DNA from: Falsihalocynthiibacter halioticoli
Lineage (GTDB): Bacteria; Pseudomonadota; Alphaproteobacteria; Rhodobacterales; Rhodobacteraceae
Assembly: GCF_025802015.1 (NCBI RefSeq)
Contig: NZ_JAOYFC010000005.1
Coordinates: 8,139 to 72,138 of the forward strand
Direction: 5' to 3'
DNA: 64,000 nucleotides
The notes under the pieces are model-generated. The model made no database searches. It had not been told where the DNA came from and was given only the letters and a program-made list of their open reading frames with translations. Below, in pieces: positions 44,971 to 54,657 of this stretch (the first letter of the stretch is position 1; every line of letters begins with the position of its first letter). The position numbers and the translations under genes were made by a program.

Positions 44971-45663
44971 ATGAATGTATTGAAGCCAACCATTCTGTCG
45001 CTGGCGCTGGCTCTTGTAGCCGGTCCGGCACTTGCGGAATACACACCACGATCCGGCCCGAACGATAGCCGGGTTCGGCTGGCCACCTATCAGGAAGGCC
45101 AAGTTTACCGTCTCAGTGTAAGCCTGACGCACGTTACCACGGTAGAATTTGGCGAAGGTGAGACAATCCGGTCGATCATCGCTGGTGATACGGAAGGTTT
45201 CCAGCTTGACGGTGTTCCTGGTGGACGGGCGTTCGCAGTGAAACCCAATGCGCGTGGTGTCCATACGAACATCACGGTCTACACCAACCGTCGCAGCTAT
45301 TACTTCAACGTCACAGAAGCATCGTCACCGACATACTATGTCGTTCAATTCCGTTACCCTGAAGATAACGTGCAACGTGTCAACGCGGTCGCGCAGCAAG
45401 CCCCGAACTACAACTACGCTGCAAGCAGTCAGACAGCTTTCACCCCAACATCGGTATGGGACGATGGCACGTTTACCTACTTCCGTTTCGCACGAAACGC
45501 ACCAATCCCCGCGATTTTCCGGTCTACCAACGGACGTGAACGGACGGTCAATTCTCAGCAAATCGAAGATGGCGTCCTGCGCGTGTCAGGTGTCAGCGGT
45601 CAATGGGTTCTTCGCCTCGGCGATGAAGTTGTCTGCATCCAAGTCACCAATGGAGGGACATAA
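44971..45663 (+). CDS. virB9: VirB9/TrbG periplasmic core protein
   Basis: The 230-aa protein has a signal peptide ending ALAEY and the VirB9 N- and C-terminal beta domains (VTTVEFGEGETIRSIIAGDT, then TPTSVWDDGTFTYFRF). It forms the outer-membrane core with VirB7 and VirB10. The ATG at 44971 is chosen because the signal peptide starts there. Confidence 0.9.
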   Translation: MNVLKPTILSLALALVAGPALAEYTPRSGPNDSRVRLATYQEGQVYRLSVSLTHVTTVEFGEGETIRSIIAGDTEGFQLDGVPGGRAFAVKPNARGVHTNITVYTNRRSYYFNVTEASSPTYYVVQFRYPEDNVQRVNAVAQQAPNYNYAASSQTAFTPTSVWDDGTFTYFRFARNAPIPAIFRSTNGRERTVNSQQIEDGVLRVSGVSGQWVLRLGDEVVCIQVTNGGT

Positions 45664-45665
45664 TT

Positions 45666-47036
45666 ATGAGTGAAGCAGATGACCTCAAAGCGCGGCTTGC
45701 TGCATTAGAAAGTTCGGGCGGCGGCACTGGCGGTAGAAAAAAACCGTCACCCATAGTCGCAATTGCTGGCATCGGCGGCATCGCAGCCCTTGGCGGGCTT
45801 GCTTATGTTGCCTTGCAGCCCGAAACCGAAGCGCCAATGCCCGTCGCACAGCCCGAGGAATTTCAGTCCCAGGGCGACGGCTTTGGTGAGATTGCGCCGT
45901 TCGTCCCCCCTGCCCCACCAGAGCCAGAGGTTCAAATTGTGGAAACACAGGCCGAACCGAACGCGGAACTTCTCGCGCAACTCGCAGCTTTGCAGGCCCA
46001 AATCGAGGCCATACAAAATGCGCCCGAACCCGTTGTTGAAGAAGACACGGCGGCGGCTGACGCTATCAACGCTTTGACAGAGCAAATCTCAGCTTTGCAA
46101 GCATCGTCTGAGGCAGCACAACAGCAATTCCAAGATGAACTGGAAGCCCGCGACCGCGATCTTGAACGGCTGCGCATGGACCTCGAATTGGCACAGCTTC
46201 AATCGCCTACACCCGCTCCGCTTGGCCCGTCTCAAGACGAACTCTTGGAAGCTGAACGCCAACGTCTCGCCCGCGAAGAAGAAGCGCGGCGGATGGCGGA
46301 ACTCGAACAACGTCGTGCAGCAGAACTGGCATTTCAAGAGGCTCGCATTCTTTCCCCGACTATCGCTTTCGGTGGTGGTTCGGGGGCTGGTGATACCGAA
46401 TTGAGCGAACGGACATTGGGCGCTGTTCAGGATTTCGTTGCCAATGGTGCGCTGCCTACGCAGGTTACGCAGGCAGAAGTGATTGCAAACCCCGCAAACA
46501 CGGTCGTTCAAGGCACAATGATCCAAGCCGTCACCGAAACGGCGCTAGACAGCACCCTGCCCGGCCCGATCCGTGCCATTATCTCTGAGGACGTGCATTC
46601 CTTTGACGGGTCGCGTGTGCTGATCCCGCGTGGATCACGTCTCATTGGCCGGTATCAGTCCGGTGTGGAAATAGCGCAGCAACGTGTAACTGTGGCTTGG
46701 GACCGGATTATCCTTCCTAATAACCAAACGGTTGTCATCAGCTCTTTCGGTGGGGATGAACTCGGCCGTTCCGGTGTGACCGGCGTTGTCGATACCCGCT
46801 TCGATGAACGCTTCGGGTCGGCGGCGTTGATTTCCTTGATCACGGCCTTGCCCGGTGCAGCCGCAGCGCAGGTCGAAAATGATACTTCCGCAGAAGTCCT
46901 AGAAGATGTTGGGGATGATCTGGCGGATAGCACAGACTCTGTTCTCAGCGACTACCTTGCGATTGGTCCTGTGATCTATGTCGATCAAGGGTCGCGCATC
47001 ACGGTCATGGTCGACCGTGACGTGGAGATTTTCTAA
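45666..47036 (+). CDS. virB10: VirB10 channel protein
   Basis: The 456-aa protein has a cytoplasmic N-terminus, one membrane helix (about residues 28-46), a long Pro/Glu/Ala-rich and coiled-coil linker (about 55-225), and the C-terminal VirB10 beta-barrel domain with VTETALDSTLPGPIRAIISE and GSRVLIPRGSRLIGRY. It spans both membranes and senses energy from VirB11 and VirB4. It starts 2 bp after virB9. Confidence 0.93.
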   Translation: MSEADDLKARLAALESSGGGTGGRKKPSPIVAIAGIGGIAALGGLAYVALQPETEAPMPVAQPEEFQSQGDGFGEIAPFVPPAPPEPEVQIVETQAEPNAELLAQLAALQAQIEAIQNAPEPVVEEDTAAADAINALTEQISALQASSEAAQQQFQDELEARDRDLERLRMDLELAQLQSPTPAPLGPSQDELLEAERQRLAREEEARRMAELEQRRAAELAFQEARILSPTIAFGGGSGAGDTELSERTLGAVQDFVANGALPTQVTQAEVIANPANTVVQGTMIQAVTETALDSTLPGPIRAIISEDVHSFDGSRVLIPRGSRLIGRYQSGVEIAQQRVTVAWDRIILPNNQTVVISSFGGDELGRSGVTGVVDTRFDERFGSAALISLITALPGAAAAQVENDTSAEVLEDVGDDLADSTDSVLSDYLAIGPVIYVDQGSRITVMVDRDVEIF

Positions 47037-48026
47037 GTGGCAGGCAACTATTTCCAAGTCACGCTGGACAAGCTGCCAGAAGCAAAAAGGGCTGATGCTA
47101 TCGAAATTTGCATCAACCCCGATGGCTCGATCTGGGGCGAGTTTCAGGGCGATCACTTTATGAGCCGTCTCGAGACCGTCTGGGACACTCGGCAAATCGG
47201 TGATCTGGCAACGCAGATTGCGGCAGCGGCGGAAACCAAGATCAGCCGTGATAAGCCTATTGTGTCGTGCAGCGTCGATTACCATGGGCGGGCTGTCCGT
47301 GCGCAAGTGATCCAAGATCCTGTCGTGCGCGGCGGGTATTCCATCGCCTTGCGGTTCTTCTCAACCATGTCGCTCGATGACATTAAGCTGAAATTCCTCT
47401 TTGGTGAGGAGATCAGTCTGGAAAATAACCGCAAGGAACGGAATCTTGAACTTCGCAAGATTGTTCTCGCCGGTGACATTGATGCTGCGATTAAATTCTG
47501 TGTCGATAAGCGGCTGAACGTCATTGTCTCGGGTGGCACATCGACTGGTAAAACCGTCGCTTGCCGCAAGATCATCAATTACATTGACGAGGCCGAACGG
47601 CTGATCACGATTGAAGAAGCGGCGGAACTGGTCCCAACGCAGCCAAACACGGTCACGCTTATCTCGAACAGAGACGTGCCGGTTCAAATGGCTGACGTTC
47701 TTTTGACCTCCACCCTTCGAATGCGGCCTGACCGGATCATTCTTGGCGAGGTGCGTGGGAAAGAAGCTTTAACCTTCCTTGAAGCGATCAACACGGGGCA
47801 TGGTGGCTCGATGACAACGCTCCACGCTGAAACGCCCCAGTTGGCGGTTCAACGCCTTGCTATCGCGGCACTGAAAACAGATGTGCCGATGACTTACCAA
47901 GATATGATAAGATACATCGAAAGCTCGATTGATGTTATTATTCAAGCCGGTCGCCATGAAGGTAACCGGGGCATTACTCAATTCTATCTACCGGGCGAAA
48001 CAGATCAGGAAGGAGACGGAAAATGA
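47037..48026 (+). CDS. virB11: VirB11 traffic ATPase
   Basis: The 329-aa hexameric ATPase starts at a GTG directly after the virB10 stop. Walker A GGTSTGKTVACRK lies near residue 163 and the Walker B/Asp box region is around DRIILGEVRGKEAL, with the His box TGHGGSMTTLHAE after it. The N-terminal domain binds the ring partners. It switches between pilus building and DNA export with VirB4 and VirD4. Confidence 0.93.
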   Translation: MAGNYFQVTLDKLPEAKRADAIEICINPDGSIWGEFQGDHFMSRLETVWDTRQIGDLATQIAAAAETKISRDKPIVSCSVDYHGRAVRAQVIQDPVVRGGYSIALRFFSTMSLDDIKLKFLFGEEISLENNRKERNLELRKIVLAGDIDAAIKFCVDKRLNVIVSGGTSTGKTVACRKIINYIDEAERLITIEEAAELVPTQPNTVTLISNRDVPVQMADVLLTSTLRMRPDRIILGEVRGKEALTFLEAINTGHGGSMTTLHAETPQLAVQRLAIAALKTDVPMTYQDMIRYIESSIDVIIQAGRHEGNRGITQFYLPGETDQEGDGK

Positions 48027-48229
48027 TCTATTTTGAACATGAAGTTTTGACCTTCGGGACAAGCAACGCAAAAGAAATGAAGAAGATGGCCGATACGCTC
48101 ACTGAATGGGGCGCTGCCGGTTATGAAGTCGTCAGCGTTGTATCTACGTCTATGAACGGCAGTCATGTAACGGCTTTTCTCAAGCGTGAAGTCTTAGTTG
48201 ACAACAAAGACGAGGGAAAAGCCGCATGA
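48023..48229 (+). CDS. Small DUF4177-like protein
   Basis: The 68-aa product has the pattern of DUF4177 proteins (a pair of beta strands around a helix; LTEWGAAGYEVVSVVSTSMN, then HVTAFLKRE). It overlaps virB11 and the next gene by 4 bp each, so it is made with the transfer proteins. It has no signal peptide, so it would stay in the cytoplasm. Role unknown. Confidence 0.7.
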   Translation: MIYFEHEVLTFGTSNAKEMKKMADTLTEWGAAGYEVVSVVSTSMNGSHVTAFLKREVLVDNKDEGKAA

Positions 48230-48627
48230 TTAGACCAACTTTGATCATCGCAACACTTGTTAGCGCCGTCGCCAGTGGAGCGGCGGCGCAATTCATTCCC
48301 ACTTTGGGTTCGGACACGCCCCGTGTTTGTCCAGATCAACCTGCGCAGCCCGAGTGGATTGAAAACATTGAACCCCGCGAGGCACATACTGGTCATTTGG
48401 TTCAGATGATGTACCGCGCTCAAGGCTTACAGGCGGTAGCTGAAGCGGGTTCATGTTCATGCGAAACGAGGTTTCCGTCATGGGACAAAGCGCAAGAATA
48501 CTACTTCGAACATTATTCCGCACTCGAACGCTTTGAAGTGCAGCAACGAACGTCTGAATACAGACGTGCAGCAAACGATGCTCGAAAAATCGCTCAACCG
48601 ATTTGTGAACTCGAAAACAACTGGTGA
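48226..48627 (+). CDS. Periplasmic protein between virB11 and virB6
   Basis: The 133-aa protein has a signal peptide (MIRPTLIIATLVSAVASGAA) and a mature part with CPDQ, CSCET and PICEL cysteines plus a helical region with many charged residues. It precedes virB6 by 10 bp. No family recognised; because of its place it may be a channel-associated accessory, perhaps replacing an uncalled VirB component. The cysteines suggest disulfides in the periplasm. Confidence 0.65.
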   Translation: MIRPTLIIATLVSAVASGAAAQFIPTLGSDTPRVCPDQPAQPEWIENIEPREAHTGHLVQMMYRAQGLQAVAEAGSCSCETRFPSWDKAQEYYFEHYSALERFEVQQRTSEYRRAANDARKIAQPICELENNW

Positions 48628-48637
48628 GGTGAGCTAA

Positions 48638-49717
48638 ATGAGTGTCGTCACATATTTTGTAGAAACGTCCGAAGGGTATCTCAACTCTGCTGCTGAGACA
48701 CAATTTGGGTCGGTTGCAGCCACGGTCGGAACCTTGATTGTGCTGGCCGCAACGCTGCTGGTAGCTTTCGTCTTTATCAATATGGTCTATCAGGTTAGGT
48801 CGATGGATGGTCGGACGGCCTTTTGGTTGGCCGTTAAGATAACCCTAGTCGGGTTATTTGCGACCAACTGGATACAATTCAACGCCTTCTCGTCTGGGAT
48901 TCTGAACGGCATTGATAGCATTGCAGGTTCCCTAATCGCCTCGGTAGGAGGGGGTGCGCCTGGCCCTTCGGGGACCTTTGCAGAGGAATTTGATGTTCTG
49001 ATCGCTGAACTCGGTTCTTATCTCAATGCCGCAGGTTCGGAACTTAACTGGATGGCTGGCGCGATGTTAGACATTCTTGGCGTTCTCATGTTGTCGATCC
49101 TCGGTGGTTTAGCGGCATTCATTCTCGTTGCGTCACGTCTAATGATTGCTCTGCTGATTGGCATGGCACCTATAATGATCTTCCTCACACTGTTTGAAGT
49201 GACCAAGGATTACTTTGCTCGTTGGCTATCCGCACTCGTTTCTTTTGCGATGTACCCGATTGTTGTAGCCGGTGTTTTCGCAACGATCACGGGCGTCGCT
49301 GGTGCATTGATCACTGAACTTGGCGATCCCGCTGGTGCATCGAACATTGGCGCATTGATTCCGTTCTTTATGATGATTTTGATGGCTAAAGGCTTCATCA
49401 TAGCCACGCCTTTCATCGTTCGGGCAATTTCAGGCAACATTGTCATGCCTGCGTTGACCAGCGGCATGGGCGGTGCATATCAATTCGGTGCTGCTGCAAT
49501 GGGCGCAAGACAAGCATATGCACGACAAGGCGTCGGCACTGCCTCTGGAGCCGAAGTTGTAGCTCTACGTGCGCGTGAGAAGTTGGGCTTCACCGACCCA
49601 ACCAAACGCACCCAAGCCCCGGCGAACAACTCACGGCCCGCGCCACAGCCAACCGGCACTGGCGCACAACAGCACCGGTTGAAAGAACGCGCTGACCGGC
49701 TGGCCGGAAAAAAATAG
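48638..49717 (+). CDS. virB6: VirB6/TrbL polytopic membrane protein
   Basis: The 359-aa protein has six or more hydrophobic segments (about residues 25-280), including the stretch GGLAAFILVASRLMIALLIG, and a polar, Ala/Gln-rich C-terminal tail from about 285. This is the VirB6/TrbL plan. It forms the inner-membrane part of the channel. A GAGGTGAG SD precedes the ATG. It is the last gene of the operon and ends 15 bp before a strong terminator. Confidence 0.88.
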   Translation: MSVVTYFVETSEGYLNSAAETQFGSVAATVGTLIVLAATLLVAFVFINMVYQVRSMDGRTAFWLAVKITLVGLFATNWIQFNAFSSGILNGIDSIAGSLIASVGGGAPGPSGTFAEEFDVLIAELGSYLNAAGSELNWMAGAMLDILGVLMLSILGGLAAFILVASRLMIALLIGMAPIMIFLTLFEVTKDYFARWLSALVSFAMYPIVVAGVFATITGVAGALITELGDPAGASNIGALIPFFMMILMAKGFIIATPFIVRAISGNIVMPALTSGMGGAYQFGAAAMGARQAYARQGVGTASGAEVVALRAREKLGFTDPTKRTQAPANNSRPAPQPTGTGAQQHRLKERADRLAGKK

Positions 49718-49732
49718 AAGATACATCAAACA

Positions 49733-49765
49733 GCAAAAGGGCCGCTCAATGAGCGGCCCTTTTGC
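49733..49765. terminator. Strong bidirectional terminator between virB6 and virD4
   Basis: GCAAAAGGGCCGCTC (49733-49747) and GAGCGGCCCTTTTGC (49751-49765) form a perfect 15-bp stem with a three-base loop. It serves the convergent virB operon (plus) and virD4 operon (minus) with A- and T-runs in the stem itself. Confidence 0.9.
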
Positions 49766-49781
49766 TTTGTGCTTACCTCGA

Positions 49782-51950
49782 TCATTCAGCGGCAGTGACC
49801 TTCACGCCCCCCTGCCCTTCGTTCTCGAACTCGGCTTCAATCGCCGCAAGAGCCTTATCTGTGTCTTCGATAGCGGCAATGTCAGAGGCGGTTGGGGCCT
49901 GTAGGTTCAAACTCTGCTGCACGGCCAAATCAAGCTGGCTCTGTCTATCATCAAAGTCTCTGGTCGCTTGCACAACCGCCTTGGCACGTTTCCGGCTGGA
50001 AGTGGGCAACGTGCCTTTGGACGGAATATGAGACGCCGCACCAACGGAAACCGCCTTAGGTGCTTCCCGCTCGGCCTTCTCTGACACGTCTGCACCAGCT
50101 CCGCCCTCTGGCATGGGGTCTTGGCCTTTACCGGGCCTTTCCATCGGTGACGCCGGTTGGCTCTCTGGCATAGGCTCTTGGCCCTTCACCGGATTGTCCA
50201 TAGGGGTTGCGGGTCGATCAGTCTCTTTGACCGCCGGTGAAGCCTCCGGGGCTGGTCCGGTAGCCTTCGCCTGCTCCGAAAGAGAAACCTTGTCCAAAGA
50301 CGTTTCGGGGAACGGCAACTCACCCTTCTGCGCCGAATGGATGCCTTTGAAGAACGGATCATCGTAATACTTGATGCGTTTGGCTCTGATAGGCATCTGT
50401 GCGTCCACCACAATGATAATATCATCCAAAGGCAAGCGACGTGCTTCGTCTTCGGGCAGCAATGACACTTCCTCTGTCCGCTCCGACATGCTGCGCCCTT
50501 CGAACGGGTTTTTCCCGATGGACCGCGACCGCGTGACAACCCGCTTCGTGGTTTTACCCACCGCCTTGCTCAATTCCTCAACGGTTTTTTCATCCGATGG
50601 CGTCAGATAGAGTTTAACGCCCGCGTTACCTTGCAAGGCACGGCGGGTGTTCTCACCATAAATTTCGTCCAACGCTGGAATGGTCTGCGTGACGATAGCC
50701 AAGTGACCCTTATAGGAACGTAAAGTCTCTATGCTGTCAGTCACAATCGGCATTTTTCCAAGGCGGTTGAACTCGTCCAGCATGATCATGACCGGCCACG
50801 GCTCGTCCGGGCCAGGTTCTTTATCCTGCATGGATGAAATCAGATCAGAAAAGAACAGCCGGATAAGCGCAGCCATTGGTTTGACCATATTTGGTGACAC
50901 CACCAAAAAAACAGAAAAAGGCTTCTTACGGATGGTCCGAAAATCAAAATCGGAAACCTGCGTGGCTTTGTCGATCGCCGGGTTGCTCCACTGGTCCAAA
51001 CCAGACGTCATAAGCAACGACACATAGGACGTAAGTGTGTCATTGTTGGTTGAAGCCATGCGTTCAAAGATCAGCTTACCGGCGCGGTTCTGAATCTCGT
51101 CACGGCGCATCATGAACTCTTTTTGCTTGTTACCACCGCTGGCCGTGATCCGGTAAATCTCCCCAAGCGTGGGTCGCTCTCGCTCGAATGCCAAAAGGCC
51201 GGCTGCAACAAACAAGTCGATCCCGCCTTTCAAGAGACCTTGAACGCGGTCGCTGTCCGCTTGCAGAAAAAGTGACGCCAACAACTGCAATTCCATCTGC
51301 TGGCGGTCGGGATCTTCTAACTCAGCAATCCGCAGCAAAGGGTTGTAGCGATGGCTGCGCCGGTCATGCCAGTCGGTGGGCGCAAAGCGATATACCTTGT
51401 CACCCTCTGCCGCTCGATGCCGCGCTGTTGCTTCAAAGTTCTCGCCCTTCACGTCCAGGACCACAGCTGACCCTTTGAAGGTAAGTAGATTCGGAATGAC
51501 AAAGCCTGTGGTTTTACCTCGGCCTGTTGGTGCCACGATCAACGCATGTGGAAAAACCTTCGAGCTGATCAGCTTGCCGTTGCCTTTCGGTTTTCCCAGC
51601 TTCCCGATGATAAAACCTGTTCCTGGTTTGCTGAAAAACCCGTTCTTCCGCATGTGCTGCGCCCTCTGCCATTGAGTGCGGCCAAACTTCGTCAGGGCAT
51701 TCCCTGACAAGACCGCACTCAGCAAAAGGCCGGTCACGCCGAAACCACCAACGATCAGGTTAACCAGTCGAAAGTCGTCCGGTCGAAACCGCTGCAATCC
51801 AGTGTAATTTTCCGCAAGCCAGATGAAGTCCAATTCAGCATTCATGCCGTAATCGCGAAACGTCAGAAAAGCGGTGGCGACGACATAGCCAATCGCCAAG
51901 AACACGGCTGTAAGAAGGAAAATACCCGCTGCGATTTTGCCCTTATCCAT
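49782..51950 (-). CDS. virD4: VirD4 type IV coupling protein
   Basis: The 722-aa protein has two N-terminal membrane segments (about residues 1-90), a Walker A PTGRGKTTGF near residue 140, and Walker B/TraG motifs (VMIMLDEFNRLGKM; ALQGNAGVKLYL). It brings the relaxase-DNA complex to the VirB channel. The C-terminal 190 residues are a charged Pro/Glu-rich tail with two near copies of an 18-residue unit (PMDNPVKGQEPMPESQ and PMERPGKGQDPMPE). The start overlaps the relaxase stop by 8 bp. Confidence 0.93.
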   Translation of the reverse strand: MDKGKIAAGIFLLTAVFLAIGYVVATAFLTFRDYGMNAELDFIWLAENYTGLQRFRPDDFRLVNLIVGGFGVTGLLLSAVLSGNALTKFGRTQWQRAQHMRKNGFFSKPGTGFIIGKLGKPKGNGKLISSKVFPHALIVAPTGRGKTTGFVIPNLLTFKGSAVVLDVKGENFEATARHRAAEGDKVYRFAPTDWHDRRSHRYNPLLRIAELEDPDRQQMELQLLASLFLQADSDRVQGLLKGGIDLFVAAGLLAFERERPTLGEIYRITASGGNKQKEFMMRRDEIQNRAGKLIFERMASTNNDTLTSYVSLLMTSGLDQWSNPAIDKATQVSDFDFRTIRKKPFSVFLVVSPNMVKPMAALIRLFFSDLISSMQDKEPGPDEPWPVMIMLDEFNRLGKMPIVTDSIETLRSYKGHLAIVTQTIPALDEIYGENTRRALQGNAGVKLYLTPSDEKTVEELSKAVGKTTKRVVTRSRSIGKNPFEGRSMSERTEEVSLLPEDEARRLPLDDIIIVVDAQMPIRAKRIKYYDDPFFKGIHSAQKGELPFPETSLDKVSLSEQAKATGPAPEASPAVKETDRPATPMDNPVKGQEPMPESQPASPMERPGKGQDPMPEGGAGADVSEKAEREAPKAVSVGAASHIPSKGTLPTSSRKRAKAVVQATRDFDDRQSQLDLAVQQSLNLQAPTASDIAAIEDTDKALAAIEAEFENEGQGGVKVTAAE

Positions 51951-54657
51951 GTGTTTGCCCCTTTTCTGTGTCTGCGCGAACCGTCTTCAATCGCTGTGCA
52001 TCAAATTCCTCTTCGGCAATTTCTGAGACGACTTCGCGTGTCGCCTCACTGTTGGCGGTCTCGGCGTCTGATTGCAGATAGGCTTTGGCTGCGTACAAAC
52101 GGTCAAGACGTTCATCAATCACGTTCTCCAAGGCGTCCGCATCACCGTTGCGCAATGCTTCAAGCTGTCCATCATCCAACTCGCGTTCGATCTGGTCACG
52201 GAACGTCTGGCTGTCGACGTCACCATCAAACGGACCTTCGATCTTTTCAGTCCGCTCATGCTCGATCACGCGGCGCATTTCAGCGGTTTCAGCTTGATCT
52301 GTCCGGTATGGCCGAATGGCATTGTCAAACTCACGCACCCTTGCATCAGAAAACTCTCGGGCCTGAACCGCGTCCCGTTCATAATCTGGATCGTTAAGAC
52401 GGTCTGTTTCGGGCTGATTGTCACGGGCCAATCCATCGCGCATCTGCTCACCATAGCGATCCGCAGTATCCCGCAGGTAAGCGTCGATCCGCCTTTGATC
52501 AGCGGTCGTAACATCGGCATCATTGCGGTTCTCAGCCAATGTCGTGAATGCGGCACCCATAGCGGCACCATTAACGACCCCACCCGCTTGGTTACGTTCA
52601 ACCGAGAGGGCTTCGAAGCGGGAATACTCGTCGGCTCGCCCGTCAAACTGTTCACGCACCCCACGGTCAATATCAGCAACAATTTCTCTGTCCGACATAT
52701 CTGCACGCAAGGCGTTGTTCTGATCTGCCTGAACGTATGTCGCGGGCTTCTCCATATCATCGCCAAGTTTATCCCATGCACGGGACGCAAGCTGCGCGTG
52801 GGCTGGTGACTTCGCTGCAAAAGCGTCGAACTCGGCCTGACGGTCCTGCTGCAAGGCTTGGTCGTTATCGCCGTCTCTGAACTCCTGTGTATGAACAAGG
52901 TTCTCCTCAAGCCGTTCAAACTCGCGTCGATCTTCGCGGGTCATTTGAATAAGCTCTGGATTATCAGCGATCCGTTCTTCAGCCCGCTCCGTCATTTGGA
53001 CGGTGTAGCCACCAATGACCGACGCAGGCATTCCAGCACGCTCCATCGCCTTCATGTTTTGATTGAATGCGTCCGTCACGGCCTCCTGACGTTCAGCCTC
53101 GGCGATGCCTGTCGCCTCGGCCCTATCAATACCACTTTCTGTTGCTAACCGCTCTGACGCTGCTTCACGATAGGTCTCCGTCGCTGCGTTTTCCCGCATG
53201 GCATCAAACTCGGCGTCACCATCATCCAATACAACACCGTCGTCTTTGATCACCTCGGCGCGTTGAAGTGCCTCACCCAGACGTACATGCGCCTGATCCA
53301 GCTTTTCAGCGGCAACCTCCAAGTCAGCCTTACGCTCAAGGTTCAAACCTTCGGTTTCTGCAATTTTTGTGAGGTCATCCGCAATCCAACGCTGCTCCAA
53401 AAATGCGTTGTTGGCCCCCTGCTCTACTCGCGCAATGACGGCCTCTGATGAAATGCCCGTTCCCCGCAGCGCCGTTTCGATCTGCGCCCGTGTCTCAGGC
53501 TCGCGCATGGCACCAACGCCGTCTTTGTTGATGTTTGTTTCTGAATAAACGCCGGTGTCTGACGGTGCGGTTGTCAGCTTCGATGAAGCTGTGCCAACGG
53601 GGTTCAAGTGCGCAACCGGCTGCAATGCGCTGTCCAATTGTTTTTCCATCCGTGGCCGATCAGCCTCGGACGCACTTTGGATTTGGCTTTCAATCCGATT
53701 AAGACGATCTGTGAGGCTTGTTTTCAGATCATCGAAACTCTGCTGGTTCTCCATGTAAACGTCTCCATCTGTTTGTAATTGGCCCCCACGAGCAAGGACT
53801 TCACCTGCCCGGAAAAGGGCATTTGAAATGTCTTCCCTGTTGTCGCTGGTCGCCTCGGCGGACAACGAAAGGTAGACTTTGGATGTGGTAGCGATTTCAG
53901 CCAACGCGCGGTCGAGGTCACTTCCAACCCTCTCCCGCTGAACCGGCTCCCGGCCCTCTGCTTTGGCTTCGTAAATTTCCTTCGTGCGCGGCGCGTAGGT
54001 GACGTCTCCGCGATCAAGTCGCCGCGTCGCCTCAAGGCGAACACCAACCTTTTCGGCATGTTCAACCATCGAAAGGCGAAAATCGTCATAGTTGAAGTGA
54101 TGATCACGCCCTAGATAGAAATACTCACCTTCCTGGGAACGTCGGTTCAAGACGATGTGCGCGTGGGGGTGCGCTCGATCTTCATGAACGGCGATGATGT
54201 AATCAAAGTTTCGATCATCATTCTGAAAATGCTCACGACACACAGCCGCGGTTATGTCTCGCACGTCCTCACCGCGTGTTCCTTGCGGATAGGACATGAG
54301 CATGTGGGTTGTGTGTCCCATCTTTGGGCGAAACCCATCGTCCCACCGGCTCGAAAATCTTCCTGTCAGACCTTTGATTTCATCGCCCGATAGCGTTGTC
54401 TTGCCGTCCAACACGCCTCGGCTGTCTACGATGTGCGAAGACTTCGTGGTCAGGTATTCAAGCTGGTTGGAAAGTTCGGCCTTCGTATGCGTCCCCCCAG
54501 ACTTGATAGCTTTGAACACGGCGGCACGGTGGCCCTTGGCCGCTCTGATCATTTGAGGCTTCTTCGCGTTAAGCCCCTGCATGGAACCGCGCACACGGCT
54601 CCAACCTTCACGGAAAATCTCGCCCGTTACAGACTGGACGGCATCATTCCTCGCCAT
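51943..54657 (-). CDS. VirD2-type relaxase (MOBP/MOBQ-like)
   Basis: The 904-aa relaxase nicks the DNA at oriT and stays bound to it during transfer. The N-terminal 200 residues form the relaxase domain: a candidate catalytic Tyr68 (LEYLTT), the metal-binding triad HEDRAHPHAH (158-167), and a further conserved Arg/Asn (NRRSQEG). The remaining 650 residues are strongly charged, Ala/Glu/Arg-rich and helical, without a helicase or primase motif I can see. It overlaps the MobC-like gene by 14 bp and virD4 by 8 bp. No other relaxase is in the window. Confidence 0.9.
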   Translation of the reverse strand: MARNDAVQSVTGEIFREGWSRVRGSMQGLNAKKPQMIRAAKGHRAAVFKAIKSGGTHTKAELSNQLEYLTTKSSHIVDSRGVLDGKTTLSGDEIKGLTGRFSSRWDDGFRPKMGHTTHMLMSYPQGTRGEDVRDITAAVCREHFQNDDRNFDYIIAVHEDRAHPHAHIVLNRRSQEGEYFYLGRDHHFNYDDFRLSMVEHAEKVGVRLEATRRLDRGDVTYAPRTKEIYEAKAEGREPVQRERVGSDLDRALAEIATTSKVYLSLSAEATSDNREDISNALFRAGEVLARGGQLQTDGDVYMENQQSFDDLKTSLTDRLNRIESQIQSASEADRPRMEKQLDSALQPVAHLNPVGTASSKLTTAPSDTGVYSETNINKDGVGAMREPETRAQIETALRGTGISSEAVIARVEQGANNAFLEQRWIADDLTKIAETEGLNLERKADLEVAAEKLDQAHVRLGEALQRAEVIKDDGVVLDDGDAEFDAMRENAATETYREAASERLATESGIDRAEATGIAEAERQEAVTDAFNQNMKAMERAGMPASVIGGYTVQMTERAEERIADNPELIQMTREDRREFERLEENLVHTQEFRDGDNDQALQQDRQAEFDAFAAKSPAHAQLASRAWDKLGDDMEKPATYVQADQNNALRADMSDREIVADIDRGVREQFDGRADEYSRFEALSVERNQAGGVVNGAAMGAAFTTLAENRNDADVTTADQRRIDAYLRDTADRYGEQMRDGLARDNQPETDRLNDPDYERDAVQAREFSDARVREFDNAIRPYRTDQAETAEMRRVIEHERTEKIEGPFDGDVDSQTFRDQIERELDDGQLEALRNGDADALENVIDERLDRLYAAKAYLQSDAETANSEATREVVSEIAEEEFDAQRLKTVRADTEKGQTHG

